A stretch of DNA of 64,000 nucleotides from CAWCAL01 sp963695075. GTDB taxonomy: Bacteria > Actinomycetota > Acidimicrobiia > Acidimicrobiales > CAWCAL01. Positions 43,889 to 53,260 of this stretch are shown here, in pieces. Positions within the stretch are counted from its first letter, which is position 1. Every line of letters begins with the position of its first letter. The notes under the pieces were generated by a model. The model saw only the letters and a program-made list of their open reading frames with translations, was not told where the DNA came from and did not search any database. A program made the position numbers and the translations under genes. The stretch is taken from the NCBI GenBank assembly GCA_963695075.1, contig CAVOFR010000007.1:682001-746000 (forward strand), written 5' to 3'.

Positions 43889-44359
43889 ATGGCCCCCCGC
43901 AGCAGCCTGCCCCCGTCCGGCCGTGCCATCGTCGTGAGCACCGTCATCGAGGCCAGCCCGGCCCGGGTCTGGGCCGATGTTCGCAACATCGGCTCGCACG
44001 TCACCTGGATGCAGGACGCGGTCGAGATCCGCTTCCTGACCGAGCAGGTCGAGGGCCCGGGCACCCGCTTCGAATGCGACACCGAGGTCGGGCCGTTCTC
44101 CCTGACCGACGTGATGGAGATCACCGCGTGGGAGCACGAGCGTCGAATGGGCGTCCGTCACATCGGTTTGATCGAAGGGGTCGGCGAGTTCACCCTCAGC
44201 GCCGTCGGCGCCGATCGGACCGAGTTCCGGTGGGAGGAGGACCTGACCTTCCCGTGGTACGTCGGCGGTCCTCTGGGTGAATTCGTCTCCCGACCGGCGT
44301 TGCGTTCGGTCTGGAAGCGAAACCTGGTTCGGCTGAAGGAACGAGTCGAGCGCGGCTGA
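43889..44359 (+). CDS. SRPBCC (START/Bet v1-like) family protein
   Basis: A 156-residue helix-grip protein: IVVSTVIEASPARVWADVRNIGSH at the start, a beta-sheet core, and a long C-terminal helix (LRSVWKRNLVRLKERVERG). The family binds hydrophobic ligands such as lipids or polyketides; the ligand here is unknown. The ATG at 43889 follows tagaac by 6 nt, a weaker version of the leaderless form seen nearby. Confidence 0.78.
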   Translation: MAPRSSLPPSGRAIVVSTVIEASPARVWADVRNIGSHVTWMQDAVEIRFLTEQVEGPGTRFECDTEVGPFSLTDVMEITAWEHERRMGVRHIGLIEGVGEFTLSAVGADRTEFRWEEDLTFPWYVGGPLGEFVSRPALRSVWKRNLVRLKERVERG

Positions 44360-44368
44360 CCGCCGCGG

Positions 44369-46765
44369 TCAGTCCCGCACGACGGGCACCGGGCTGTCGA
44401 TCTCGACCGTGCCATCGGCTCGGGCCTCGACGGCGACGGGACCGTGAGGTGTGGGCACCGTGGCCCGCGCCCACTCGAGCCCGCCGAGCGCCGGCGCGAC
44501 CCGCACCGTCGCATATCCGGGCTCGGCCGGCGTGATGCCCAGGGTGTGCACGATCAGGTCGCGGGTGGGGGTCGACGACCAACCGTGGCAGTGGGTGCCG
44601 CCGACCCAGCACTCGGGCCAGGTGGTCTCGCCGACGTCCAGGAACGCCGACCAGTCGCGGCACAGCCCGGTGATCAGGTCGGCTCGGCCGACCCGGGCCA
44701 GGCCGTCGTGGAGCACGTAGCGGAAGAACGGCTCGGCCTCGACCATCTGTTCCTCGACGTCCCATTCGGGCTCGGGGTAGCCGGTCACGAGATGGGCGAA
44801 CCCGGAAAGCCCACCTTCGACGGTGACGGTGTCCATGACCCACGAGTGGCGGATCAGGCGGTCGCGGTCGGTCAGCCGGTCGACGACGCGATCGACCCGT
44901 TCGGCCGGGACCAGACCGGCGGCCAGCGCCGTCGCGCCGCCGTGTTGGGCGGCGACGCGCTGGGGCCGACCGTCGACGAGGTGGTCGATGTGGACGCCGC
45001 GGTCGTCGTCCCAGAAGACGTCGAAGCCGTCGGCGACATCCTGGCGCCGCTCGAGGGCCCACGCGGCGGTACCGTCGTCGCCCAGCCATGACGCCATCTC
45101 GGCCAGGTCCTCCAGCGCCCGGGCCCACAGCGCGTTGAGGGTGGAGGAGCACCCGTTCGAGTACACGCTCGCCCAGTCGAGAAGCACCCAGCCCGAGACG
45201 TCGTGGAGCAACCCGTCACCGGCCAGGAAGGCCTCGAACCACCGGACGGTGCGCGCCGCCACCGGGAGCAGCTCGGCCACCAGCTCCCGGTCGCCGGCGT
45301 ACCGGTACAGGTTGTGCAGCGAGCGGACCCAGTGCAGCGACCAGTCGGGGATGATCGTGCGGTCGTCGGCGGCGAAGTCCGACGCCACCGCCATGGGCAG
45401 CATGCCGTCGGCCCGGGGTGTGGCCGTCAGCTGCGGGTGCCAGCGGGCCATCGACCAGTCGGGGTTGGTGACCAGGTCGACCATCTGGTGCACCACCGAA
45501 TCGCCGGTCCACGCCCGCTGCTCGCGGGTCGGGCAGTCCACGTACGCGTCGAGAGCGCAGAGGTCGACGGTCCGGAGCCCGACCTCGTGGATGCGGTTCA
45601 GCACGGGGTCGGAGCATTCGAAGCTCGCACCCGGAGGGCGGGGGCGATGGCGGTCGTGGATGGCCAGCCCGATCTCGGGCCGGGCGGCGCCGGCGGGGGT
45701 GCGCACCGATGCGTGCAGGTGCCGGGTGCCGATGACATCGAGCGACTCGAACCGCTCGGACCCGGCGCCGGCGCACACGTAGCGAACGCCCGCGTGCTGG
45801 CCCAGCGGTGCGAGCCGGCCTGAGCCGTCGACGTGTTCGGCCGCGGCGATGTCGATCACGGTGCCCGCGGCCGCGTCGGTCACGTCGAGCTCGAGGGTGC
45901 CCGCCGCGATCCGGCCCAGATCGAAAGCTTGCCGGGTGATACGGGAATCATCTTCGTCGGCCGCCTGCACCGCTTCGTCGGCGAGCACTTGACGCACCGG
46001 GTCGTCGGCCGGTTGGGCGCCGGGCCCGGTCGTGGTCGCGGTGAGCTCGGCGACGTGGGTGGCGCCGTCGGGGAATGCGGCGCGCACCGGCGGCCGCAGC
46101 ATGCCGAAGGGCTGGCTGGGCGGGTGCGGGTCGCCGGTCGCGCCGGTGTGGACCGGCGGGATCTCGACGGCCGGGGTCCAGTCGTCGTCGTCGAAGGACG
46201 GCAGGGTCCAGCCATGCGGGTGGGCTCGGGCGTCGAAGGACTCGATCGGGAGGCAGGCGACGTCACCGGGCACGGCGACGGGAGTCCAGGCGGTTCCCGG
46301 TGCGGACCGCCAGGAGTGGTCGCTCACCATCCATGTGTCGCCGAGCCGTGCCTCGATGACCACGCCGCCGGCTCCGAGGGTGTAGCTGGGCGGGACGGGC
46401 ATCCACCATGACGTGGACCGTCCGAAGTGCCGAGCGGTGACGGCCAGGACGTTGGAGCCCTCGCACAGGTGGGCGGCGAGATCGACGACGTCGTAGTGGG
46501 CCAGTCGAGGGTCGGAACGCACCGGCCCCCGGGCGACCGCTGCGCCGTTCACGCAGAGGAGATACCGGCCGTCGGCCCAGATCCGACAGGGGGCGAGATC
46601 GGGCACCGAGTCGAGCTCGAAGCTGCGTCGCAGCAGCGCAACCTGGTCGATCGGGTCGGCCAGCACCGGAAGGGTCGCCGACTCGGCGGCGATCGCCGGC
46701 CAGGCCGACCAGATCCAGCGGGCCCGCCAGCGTGCACTGAACGGAGCCGGGTGCCGGAGGCGCAT
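44369..46765 (-). CDS. Alpha-L-rhamnosidase-like glycosidase (GH78)
   Basis: A 798-residue glycosidase. The N-terminal ~330 residues are beta-rich accessory domains (RWIWSAWP..., RIWADGRYLLCVNG) and residues ~350-720 form the (alpha/alpha)6 barrel, with the GH78 signature DCPTREQRAWTGDSVVHQM and further blocks WSLHWVRSLHNLY and GWVLLDWASVY. A C-terminal beta domain follows. No signal peptide is evident, so it may be cytosolic and act on imported rhamnosides. ATG 46765 is 6 nt after TATGCT. Confidence 0.85.
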   Translation of the reverse strand: MRLRHPAPFSARWRARWIWSAWPAIAAESATLPVLADPIDQVALLRRSFELDSVPDLAPCRIWADGRYLLCVNGAAVARGPVRSDPRLAHYDVVDLAAHLCEGSNVLAVTARHFGRSTSWWMPVPPSYTLGAGGVVIEARLGDTWMVSDHSWRSAPGTAWTPVAVPGDVACLPIESFDARAHPHGWTLPSFDDDDWTPAVEIPPVHTGATGDPHPPSQPFGMLRPPVRAAFPDGATHVAELTATTTGPGAQPADDPVRQVLADEAVQAADEDDSRITRQAFDLGRIAAGTLELDVTDAAAGTVIDIAAAEHVDGSGRLAPLGQHAGVRYVCAGAGSERFESLDVIGTRHLHASVRTPAGAARPEIGLAIHDRHRPRPPGASFECSDPVLNRIHEVGLRTVDLCALDAYVDCPTREQRAWTGDSVVHQMVDLVTNPDWSMARWHPQLTATPRADGMLPMAVASDFAADDRTIIPDWSLHWVRSLHNLYRYAGDRELVAELLPVAARTVRWFEAFLAGDGLLHDVSGWVLLDWASVYSNGCSSTLNALWARALEDLAEMASWLGDDGTAAWALERRQDVADGFDVFWDDDRGVHIDHLVDGRPQRVAAQHGGATALAAGLVPAERVDRVVDRLTDRDRLIRHSWVMDTVTVEGGLSGFAHLVTGYPEPEWDVEEQMVEAEPFFRYVLHDGLARVGRADLITGLCRDWSAFLDVGETTWPECWVGGTHCHGWSSTPTRDLIVHTLGITPAEPGYATVRVAPALGGLEWARATVPTPHGPVAVEARADGTVEIDSPVPVVRD

Positions 46766-46771
46766 CGGCCG

Positions 46772-46777
46772 AGCATA
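46772..46777 (-). promoter_or_regulatory. Likely -10 element for leaderless start at 46765
   Basis: TATGCT on the minus strand, 6 nt before the ATG at 46765. Confidence 0.6.
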
Positions 46778-46801
46778 CGACTTCGGTCAGAGACCGACCT
46801 T

Positions 46802-47761
46802 CTACGAGCGCTGGTGCAGGTCGGGGTTGAGCGTCGCGTCCTCGTACCAGGTCTGGGCGTTCTCCTGCTTGATCCTGGCCCACCGGAACGGCGCGGTGAG
46901 GAGCCCCCCGAGCCGTTGGGGAAACGAGGGCATGCGGCCGACGCCGAGCTTGGCGTCGAAGGCCCGTCGGGGTCGGAAGAACGTCCCGAACAGTCGATCC
47001 CACACCGACAGGACGGCGCCGTAGTTGGTGTCACCCTCGGAGTAGATCTCGGAGTGGTGCCAGCGGTGCAGGTCGGGCGTGGCGAAGACGTGGTCGAGGG
47101 GTCCGCTGTCGACGGCGATGTTGGAGTGCTGGAGCTGGCCGTAGGTGGCCCGGGCCGTCGAGTGGGTCAGGTGCTGGGCCGGGGTGAACCCGACCACGCC
47201 CAGGGCAAACCCTTCGAGCACGCCTTCGACGGCCTGTTCGACCGGGTGGAACCGGGTGGCGTTGTAGATGTGGAGCCGCTCGGGGCTGTGGTGGACCGAG
47301 TGGAACTTCCACGCCGGCCCCCACTCGTGGCCGAGGCGGTGGAGGGTGGTGTGGATCAGGTCGGAGGTCAGCAGGCTGGCGGCGATGCCTCCGGCGATGC
47401 CGAGGTGGCCGACCAGCGGATTCCGCTCGGCCGGTCCCGAGCGTCGAATCCTGGCCCGGAGCCGCCCCGCGAGCGTGGAGCCGAGGGCCTGCCCGGTGAG
47501 TGCGGCGGTGGTACTGGTGAGGAAGAAGGCACCGTCGGTGCGGATCTCGGTGGCCGGAGGGTTCCATTCGGGATCGAAGGGGCGCCGATGCTCGAGCATG
47601 AGCAACAGTCCGTTCCAGCCGACGACGGTGGCCAGGAGCGCCGAGCCCGGCGGTGCCCCGGCGGAGCGGAACCTGCGCTCCAGTCGGTTGGCGCCCAGCG
47701 CCAGCGCAGCCCACAGGGCGTGCAGTCCGACCGATCGCTGTCGTGGGGTGAACTCCGGCAC
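46802..47761 (-). CDS. Fatty acid hydroxylase / sterol desaturase family protein
   Basis: A 319-residue membrane protein with di-iron histidine boxes: HTTLHRLGHE, KFHSVHHSPE, and DLHRWHHSE. Three to four hydrophobic segments precede the boxes. It would use O2 to hydroxylate or desaturate a lipid at the membrane; the substrate is unknown. GTG 47761 is 7 nt after TACGAT. It is divergent from the fasciclin lipoprotein and precedes the GH78 gene on the other side. Confidence 0.87.
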   Translation of the reverse strand: MPEFTPRQRSVGLHALWAALALGANRLERRFRSAGAPPGSALLATVVGWNGLLLMLEHRRPFDPEWNPPATEIRTDGAFFLTSTTAALTGQALGSTLAGRLRARIRRSGPAERNPLVGHLGIAGGIAASLLTSDLIHTTLHRLGHEWGPAWKFHSVHHSPERLHIYNATRFHPVEQAVEGVLEGFALGVVGFTPAQHLTHSTARATYGQLQHSNIAVDSGPLDHVFATPDLHRWHHSEIYSEGDTNYGAVLSVWDRLFGTFFRPRRAFDAKLGVGRMPSFPQRLGGLLTAPFRWARIKQENAQTWYEDATLNPDLHQRS

Positions 47762-47768
47762 CGGCCCG

Positions 47769-47774
47769 ATCGTA
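47769..47774 (-). promoter_or_regulatory. Likely -10 element for leaderless start at 47761
   Basis: TACGAT on the minus strand, 7 nt before the GTG at 47761. Confidence 0.6.
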
Positions 47775-47857
47775 GGCCTCGGTCTCGAGAATGCTGCATC
47801 CAAGCGATCGGTTCGCTTCGTAATAGACCTACGACGACCCCCTCGAGGAGAGACGCG

Positions 47858-48388
47858 ATGACCGGATTGTTGAAGCTCGTGCTGGTGGCCCTGTTCGCCG
47901 GACTGCTCGGAATGGTCGGCTGCACGCCGACTCCGCCCGAGCCGGAGGCGAAGACGATCGCGGAGATCGCGTCGGAGACGCCGGAGTTGTCGACGTTGGT
48001 GACGGCGTTGGGCCTGGCCTCGCAGGCCGGTCCGGTCGACTTCCTTCGTGCGGTTTCTGATCCTCATGCGGATCTGACCGTGTTCGCTCCGACCAACGAC
48101 GCGTTCACGGCGCTCGGTGACACCCTGGATGCGGCGTTGGCCGATCCGGGTGGCCTTCTGTCCGACGTCCTCGCCTACCACGTCCTGGGAGAGTCGCTGA
48201 CCGGTGAGGAACTGGTCCATGCGGGTTCGGCCACGACCCTGGCTGGTGGCGACGTGGTCATCGAGCTTCGAGACGGGAACGTGTTCGTCAACGACGCGAT
48301 GGTCTCGATCGCCGACATCGAGGCCTCCAACGGCATCGTCCACGTGATCGACGCGGTCCTCCTGCCGCCGACCCCCGCGTCGCCGTAG
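47858..48388 (+). CDS. Fasciclin-domain lipoprotein
   Basis: A 176-residue surface lipoprotein: signal ending LGMVGC, a short Pro-rich linker, and one FAS1 domain (TIAEIASETPELSTLVTALG, LTVFAPTNDAFTALGD, LAYHVLGESLTGEEL, NGIVHVIDAVLLPP). FAS1 proteins act in adhesion or as ligand-binding surface proteins. gaggag precedes ATG 47858. A hairpin follows the stop. Confidence 0.92.
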   Translation: MTGLLKLVLVALFAGLLGMVGCTPTPPEPEAKTIAEIASETPELSTLVTALGLASQAGPVDFLRAVSDPHADLTVFAPTNDAFTALGDTLDAALADPGGLLSDVLAYHVLGESLTGEELVHAGSATTLAGGDVVIELRDGNVFVNDAMVSIADIEASNGIVHVIDAVLLPPTPASP

Positions 48389-48437
48389 CGGGAACTGCAA
48401 CGTCTCCGGTTGGACCCCCTCCAGGGAATCGGAGAAG

Positions 48438-48473
48438 AGTGACGGGCACCACCCTCCGGCGGTGCCCGTCACT
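48438..48473. terminator. Bidirectional hairpin between convergent genes
   Basis: A perfect 13-bp stem (agtgacgggcacc / ggtgcccgtcact) with a 10-nt loop sits in the gap between the fasciclin gene and the convergent SDR gene. No T-run follows, as is common for actinobacterial terminators. Confidence 0.7.
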
Positions 48474-48509
48474 CGCGTGCGAGTCCAGCCGCCGGAGAGC
48501 GCTGGGGTG

Positions 48510-49970
48510 TCAGTCCGACCGGCGCTCGGCTTCGGCGACCAGCCGCCGGGCGAGGCGGTCCCAGATGACCTTGTGGGCCGGGAGCAGCAGCCACCAGTAG
48601 GCCCGGCCGGCGATGCCTCGTGGATGGAAACGAGCCAACTGGCGCAGACGGTTGGTGCCGTCGTCGGCCGTGTCGATCCGCCACTCGAGCCAGGCATCAC
48701 CCGGCAGCTTCATCTCGGCCCGGAGCCGCAGGAGCCGGGGCGGCGTCAGCGCCTCGACCCGGAAGAAGTCGAGCGCGTCGCCGAGTCGCAGGTCGTCGGG
48801 GTGGCGCCGCCCACGTCGCATGCCGACCCCGCCTACGAGCTTGTCCAGCCAGCCGCGAAGGCTCCACAAGGGGTTGGCGACGTACCAGCCCCGGTCGCCC
48901 CCCACACCGGCGACGGTGGCGAAGAGCCGTTCGGCGGTCGCGGTCGACTCGACCTCCTGCCAGTTCCGCAACACGGTGCCCCCCGACCAGCCCGGGTCCT
49001 GGGGCATCGGCGCCGCCGGGGTGGTGATCGGGGCACTGTCCATCCAGCTGGTCTTGACCCCGAGATCCTGCACGACCTCGAGGGCCCGCCGGATCGCCTC
49101 GTCGAGGGTCAGCGGCTCGTGGTCGACCAGTCGGCGGATGTCCCGCTCGGGCCGCACGACGACGTCGTGGGCGAGGCTGTCCACCAGCGGTCGGGCCAGG
49201 CCGTAGGGGAGGGGTGTGACCAGGTTGACCCAGTGCGACGACAGCCGGGGGGTGAGGAACGGCACGGGGACGATCAGCCGGCGGCGGAGACCGGCGATGG
49301 CGGCATAGCGATCCATCATGTCGCGGTAGGTCAGCACGTCGGGCCCACCGATCTCGAGGATCCGGTTCGGACCACCGAGCTCGAGGACCGCGACGAGGTA
49401 GTGGAGCACGTCGGTGATCGCGATCGGCTGGCACCGGGTGCGGGTCACCCAGCGGGGGCAGATCATCGCGGGCAGGACCTCGTCGAGGTGACGCAGCATC
49501 TCGAACGACGCGCTGCCGGATCCGATGATCACGGCGGCGCGCAGTTCGGTCGCCGGAACCGACCCGGACGCGAGGATCCGGCCGACCTCGTGGCGACTGG
49601 CGAGATGTGCGGAGAGCCCGTCGGGGTCGTCCTCGCCCAGCCCGCCGAGGTAGACGATCCGCGAGACACCGGCGTCTTCGGCTGCCGCCCGGGTGTTGTC
49701 GGCGCCGAGCCGGTCGGTGTGCTCGAAGTCGCCGGAGTGCCCCATGGCGTGCACCAGGTAGTAGACGACATCGATGTCCCGGAAGGCGGCGTCGAGCGAA
49801 TCCCGGTCGAGGACGTCGGCGGCTGCGACGTCGACAGCGTCAAGCCAGTCGACACCGTCGAGGCGGCCGGGTGTGCGGGCCAGGCAGCGCACCTCGTGAC
49901 CGGCGGCGAGGAGCTCCGGGACCAGCCGGCCCCCGACATAACCCGTCGAGCCGATGACGGCGACCCTCAT
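48510..49970 (-). CDS. NAD(P)-binding SDR-like protein fused to DUF2867
   Basis: A 486-residue two-domain protein. Residues 1-280 are an atypical/extended SDR with MRVAVIGSTGYVGGRLVPEL (GxxGxxG) and VYYLVHAMGHSGDFEHTDR; residues ~310-480 are DUF2867, with LYLRAEMKLPGDAWLEW-like LRLRAEMKLPGDAWLEWRI and YWWLLLPAHKVIWDRLARR. This arrangement is common in actinobacteria, probably as a membrane-associated NAD(P)-dependent reductase, but no substrate is known. 27 bp separate it from the winged-helix gene upstream, likely one operon. Confidence 0.85.
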   Translation of the reverse strand: MRVAVIGSTGYVGGRLVPELLAAGHEVRCLARTPGRLDGVDWLDAVDVAAADVLDRDSLDAAFRDIDVVYYLVHAMGHSGDFEHTDRLGADNTRAAAEDAGVSRIVYLGGLGEDDPDGLSAHLASRHEVGRILASGSVPATELRAAVIIGSGSASFEMLRHLDEVLPAMICPRWVTRTRCQPIAITDVLHYLVAVLELGGPNRILEIGGPDVLTYRDMMDRYAAIAGLRRRLIVPVPFLTPRLSSHWVNLVTPLPYGLARPLVDSLAHDVVVRPERDIRRLVDHEPLTLDEAIRRALEVVQDLGVKTSWMDSAPITTPAAPMPQDPGWSGGTVLRNWQEVESTATAERLFATVAGVGGDRGWYVANPLWSLRGWLDKLVGGVGMRRGRRHPDDLRLGDALDFFRVEALTPPRLLRLRAEMKLPGDAWLEWRIDTADDGTNRLRQLARFHPRGIAGRAYWWLLLPAHKVIWDRLARRLVAEAERRSD

Positions 49971-49997
49971 GGTGTGACCCTTCCGGACGTCATCGGA

Positions 49998-50297
49998 TCA
50001 GCCTTCGAGCGCGGTGAGGAGATCACCGATGGAGTGGTTGGCCTCGAGCGGGTGGCGCAACGGCGCTTCCGCGATGATGTGGTAGCGGTTCCGGCGACCG
50101 ATCCGCTCCCGTCGCAGGTAGCCGGCCTGCTCGAGTTCGTGGATGATCCTCTGGACGGCGCCCACCGTGATGCCCACCGCGTGGGCGATGTCCCGTTGGC
50201 GCGACTCGGGGTCGCGGTAGATGGCGATGAGGACGTGGCCGTGGTTGGTGAGGATCGTCCATGCGACACGGTCCGGTTCGGGGTCGGGCAGGTCCAT
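49998..50297 (-). CDS. Winged-helix transcriptional regulator
   Basis: A 99-residue wHTH protein: ILTNHGHVLIAIYRDPESRQRDIAHAVGITVGAVQRIIHELEQAGYLRRERIGRRNRYHI holds helices 2-3 and the wing, quoted here only as landmarks near residues 15-75. It is short, with no ligand domain. ATG 50297 is 6 nt after TACGAT. It is divergent from the carbonic anhydrase-Mrp operon across a 141-bp gap, so it could regulate that operon. Confidence 0.8.
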   Translation of the reverse strand: MDLPDPEPDRVAWTILTNHGHVLIAIYRDPESRQRDIAHAVGITVGAVQRIIHELEQAGYLRRERIGRRNRYHIIAEAPLRHPLEANHSIGDLLTALEG

Positions 50298-50303
50298 GTC
50301 CGA

Positions 50304-50309
50304 ATCGTA
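50304..50309 (-). promoter_or_regulatory. Likely -10 element for leaderless start at 50297
   Basis: TACGAT on the minus strand, 6 nt before the ATG at 50297. Confidence 0.6.
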
Positions 50310-50316
50310 TCTGCAA

Positions 50317-50384
50317 AAGACCGCTGTTTGGTAACCGATGATAGAATACCGCGCTTATTATAGGTGCATCTGAGAAACGGTCTT
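50317..50384. promoter_or_regulatory. AT-rich divergent control region with distant inverted repeat
   Basis: The region between the winged-helix gene and the carbonic anhydrase gene is unusually AT-rich for this genome (TATTAT at 50356-50361, tagaat at 50342). aagaccg (50317-50323) and cggtctt (50378-50384) are inverted copies 54 nt apart. These could be regulator sites or coincidence. Confidence 0.4.
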
Positions 50385-50438
50385 GGCGCGAACCAACCCG
50401 ACGAGCCTTGCCACCCTCCCGATCGGAGCTGACACGCC

Positions 50439-50975
50439 GTGTTCATGTCCTTCAACCCGAGCGCCGACGAGCTGCTGGCCAGGAACGAGGCCTACGCGGG
50501 ACGCTTCGACGGCGACCCGCGGCGGGTCGAGCCGCGTCGTCGGTTGGCCATCGTGGCGTGCATGGACTCCCGCATCGACACCTTCGCCATCCTCGGGCTC
50601 GACAACGGCGACGCCCACATCATCCGCAATGCCGGGGGCATCATCACCGACGACGTGATCCGATCGCTGTGCCTCTCGCAACGCACGCTGGGAACCCGGG
50701 AAGTCATCCTCGTGCACCACACGGACTGCGGCCTCCAGAAGGTCGACGAGCCCGAGTTCCGTGCCGAGCTCAACGCCGATCTCGGGGTCAAGCCCTGGTG
50801 GTCGCTCGAGACGTTCAGCGATCCGTATGACGACGTGCGTCAGTCGATCCAGCGGCTTTACATGACGCCCTTCGTCCCACACAAGGAGTACATCCGGGGC
50901 TTCGTCTACGACGTCTCCGACGGCCTGCTGCACGAGGTGAGCCTCGGCGATCCCCCCCGAGACCGCGGCTCGTGA
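50439..50975 (+). CDS. Beta-class carbonic anhydrase
   Basis: A 178-residue zinc enzyme interconverting CO2 and bicarbonate. Zinc and active-site residues are in VACMDSR (Cys41, Asp43, Arg45 from the GTG start) and VHHTDCG (His94, Cys97), with RNAGG between. The start is GTG 50439 or ATG 50445. It heads the Mrp operon: its stop overlaps the mrpA GTG by 4 nt (GTGA), so it is made together with the antiporter. That coupling is the notable point: CO2 hydration produces protons that an Mrp complex could handle. Confidence 0.9.
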   Translation: MFMSFNPSADELLARNEAYAGRFDGDPRRVEPRRRLAIVACMDSRIDTFAILGLDNGDAHIIRNAGGIITDDVIRSLCLSQRTLGTREVILVHHTDCGLQKVDEPEFRAELNADLGVKPWWSLETFSDPYDDVRQSIQRLYMTPFVPHKEYIRGFVYDVSDGLLHEVSLGDPPRDRGS

Positions 50976-53260
50976 TCTGGTTCCTTCTCGGTGCCCACAC
51001 GCTCGTCTGCGGTGCGATCGGCGTTCTCGGCGACCGGCCGGGCCGCCGCGTCTTCGCGCTGGCCGCGGCCCCGTCGGTGCTCACGACGGCATGGGCCATC
51101 GGTCGCCTCGGCGCCGACACGCCGGCCACCGCCGAGCTCAGGTGGGTGGACGGTCTCGATCTGAGTCTGACGTTCTCGGTCGGCCCGCTCGCGGCCCTCA
51201 TGACCGTCATCGTGTCCGGCATCGGTGTGGCGGTGTTCGTGTACTCGGTCGGCTACTTCGCCGGGGGCGCGCCCGGGCTCGGCCGCTTCGCCGCGACGCT
51301 GCTCGCGTTCAGCGCCGCGATGGTCGGGCTGGTCTGGGCCGATTCGGTGTGGACCCTGTTCGTGTTCTGGGAGCTCACCTCGGTCACCTCGTTCCTGCTC
51401 GTCGGCCACAAGAACGTCGACGCCGAGGTTCGGGCTGCGGCGCGGCGTGCGCTCGTGATCACGGTCGCGGGTGGTCTCGCTCTCCTGGCCGGGTTCCTGC
51501 TCGTCGTCGACGCGGCGGGCACCGCCCGGTTCAGCGAGATGGGAGCGATCGACGGCGCACGCGCGACGGTCGCGGCCGTCCTGGTCCTGGTGGCGGCCGC
51601 GACCAAGTCGGCCCAGGTCCCGTTCCACGTGTGGCTCCCCGGCGCGATGGCGGCGCCGACGCCGGTCAGCGCCTACCTGCACTCGGCGACGATGGTGAAG
51701 GCCGGCGTCCTGCTCGTCGCGCTCGGCGCCCCGGTGTTGGGCGAGGTCGCGATCTGGAAGCCGCTGGGTCTCGCGTTCGGCCTGGCCTCTGTGCTCTGGG
51801 GGGCGCTCGGCGCCCTGCGACAGGTCGACGCCAAGCTCATCCTGGCCTGGGGGACGATCTCGCAGCTCGGTCTGATGATCGCGCTCCTCTCGCTCGGCAC
51901 CGGCAAGGCGACCTTCGCCGCGATCTCGATCCTGGTCGCGCACGCCGTGTTCAAGGCGGCGCTCTTCATGGTCGTGGGCGAGGTCGACGTGCGCACCGGC
52001 ACACGCGACATCGGCGAGCTGTCCGGCCTGTGGCGGACCATGCCCGCCGCGTGCGCGGTCGCCGTCGTCTCGGGGGCGTCGATGGCCGGCGTCCCGCCCC
52101 TCCTCGGCTTCGCGGCGAAGGAGGCGGGCATCGAGGCGGTCCTCGGGCTGGCCGGACCAGAGCGTTGGCTGGCCGGCGGGGCGATCATCTTCGGATCCGT
52201 GCTCACCGTCGCCTACACCGTGCGGCTGCTCGCGGGAGTCTTCGCCACCGACGGTCCGGCGACACCGGTCGCCGCGCCAAGACCGGCGATGGCCATACCG
52301 ACGGCCGCCCTCGGTCTCGGCAGCGTGCTCGGCTTCGTCGCGCTCGGCGTGGTGACCGACGTGGTCCGGCCGGCCGCCATGCAGATCGATCCCGCGGCCG
52401 ATGCCTACGAGCTCCCCCGCTGGCCCGGGCTCACCCAGGCGTTCGGCGTGTCCATGGTGGTCATCGCGGTCGGCGTGGTCGTGGGCGCCTTGGCCCGGGC
52501 TCGTACTGCTTCGGTCCCGGCGCCGGTCGGCGCCAGACTGGTGGACCGGTTGATCGCAGGCGTCCTGGAGGGTTCGCGCCGGGTGACCGGCCGCGTGCAG
52601 CACGGCTCACTGCCGGTCTATGTCGCCACCATGGCGTGCACGGTCGCGGTGGCGACGATTCCGTTCGCTTTCGCGATCGACGTCGACGCCCTCTATCGCT
52701 GGGACAGCGTCATGCAGGCGGTGCTCGCCGTCCTCGTCGTGGCGGCGGCCGGGACGGCCGCGCTCGAGGGGTCGCGCCTGGGCGCGGCGCTCGGGCTGGG
52801 CGCGGTCGGGATCGGCGTGGCCGGGATCTTCGTGTCCTTCGGGGCACCCGACCTCGCCATGACCCAGCTCCTGGTCGAGACCGTCGTCGTGGTCGGGTTC
52901 GTCGTCGGGCTGGGACATCTCGCGCGTCGCTTCCCGCCGGTCGGCGCGATCTGGCGGGGCATCCGCATCGCCGTCGCCGGTCTGGTCGGGCTGGCGGTGA
53001 GCATCGGCCTGGCGGCGAGCGCATCGAGCCCCAGCGGTGAGCCACCCCTCGAATCCCTCGCCGAGCGGGCCATCGACGAGGGCGGAGGCGACAACGTCGT
53101 CAACGTCGTCCTCACCGACATCCGGGCGCTCGACACGCTCGGCGAGATCGTCGTCCTGGTGGTCGTCGCGGTCGGGATCCTGGCCCTGGCCCGTCCGAGG
53201 TCCTCGAACGGAGCGGACACCGAGGCAGCCGGCGATGGGTCGGCCGAGGTGGCTGCATGA
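50972..53260 (+). CDS. mrpA: Mrp Na+/H+ antiporter subunit A
   Basis: A 762-residue membrane protein. Residues ~1-440 are NuoL-like, with KSAQVPFHVWLPGAMAAPTP and HSATMVKAGV as conserved proton-channel blocks. The C-terminal ~250 residues carry the MrpA-specific extension (FVSFGAPDLAMTQLLVETV and ALDTLGEIVVLVVVAVGI). Overlaps on both sides (GTGA with the carbonic anhydrase, ATGA with mrpB) mean coupled translation. It is somewhat shorter than the ~800 residues usual for Bacillus MrpA but complete. Confidence 0.92.
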   Translation: MIWFLLGAHTLVCGAIGVLGDRPGRRVFALAAAPSVLTTAWAIGRLGADTPATAELRWVDGLDLSLTFSVGPLAALMTVIVSGIGVAVFVYSVGYFAGGAPGLGRFAATLLAFSAAMVGLVWADSVWTLFVFWELTSVTSFLLVGHKNVDAEVRAAARRALVITVAGGLALLAGFLLVVDAAGTARFSEMGAIDGARATVAAVLVLVAAATKSAQVPFHVWLPGAMAAPTPVSAYLHSATMVKAGVLLVALGAPVLGEVAIWKPLGLAFGLASVLWGALGALRQVDAKLILAWGTISQLGLMIALLSLGTGKATFAAISILVAHAVFKAALFMVVGEVDVRTGTRDIGELSGLWRTMPAACAVAVVSGASMAGVPPLLGFAAKEAGIEAVLGLAGPERWLAGGAIIFGSVLTVAYTVRLLAGVFATDGPATPVAAPRPAMAIPTAALGLGSVLGFVALGVVTDVVRPAAMQIDPAADAYELPRWPGLTQAFGVSMVVIAVGVVVGALARARTASVPAPVGARLVDRLIAGVLEGSRRVTGRVQHGSLPVYVATMACTVAVATIPFAFAIDVDALYRWDSVMQAVLAVLVVAAAGTAALEGSRLGAALGLGAVGIGVAGIFVSFGAPDLAMTQLLVETVVVVGFVVGLGHLARRFPPVGAIWRGIRIAVAGLVGLAVSIGLAASASSPSGEPPLESLAERAIDEGGGDNVVNVVLTDIRALDTLGEIVVLVVVAVGILALARPRSSNGADTEAAGDGSAEVAA

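Noticed and set aside
42002..44161. 719-codon minus-strand open frame
   Set aside because: Opposite the CHAD-CYTH gene; composition is that of a shadow frame.
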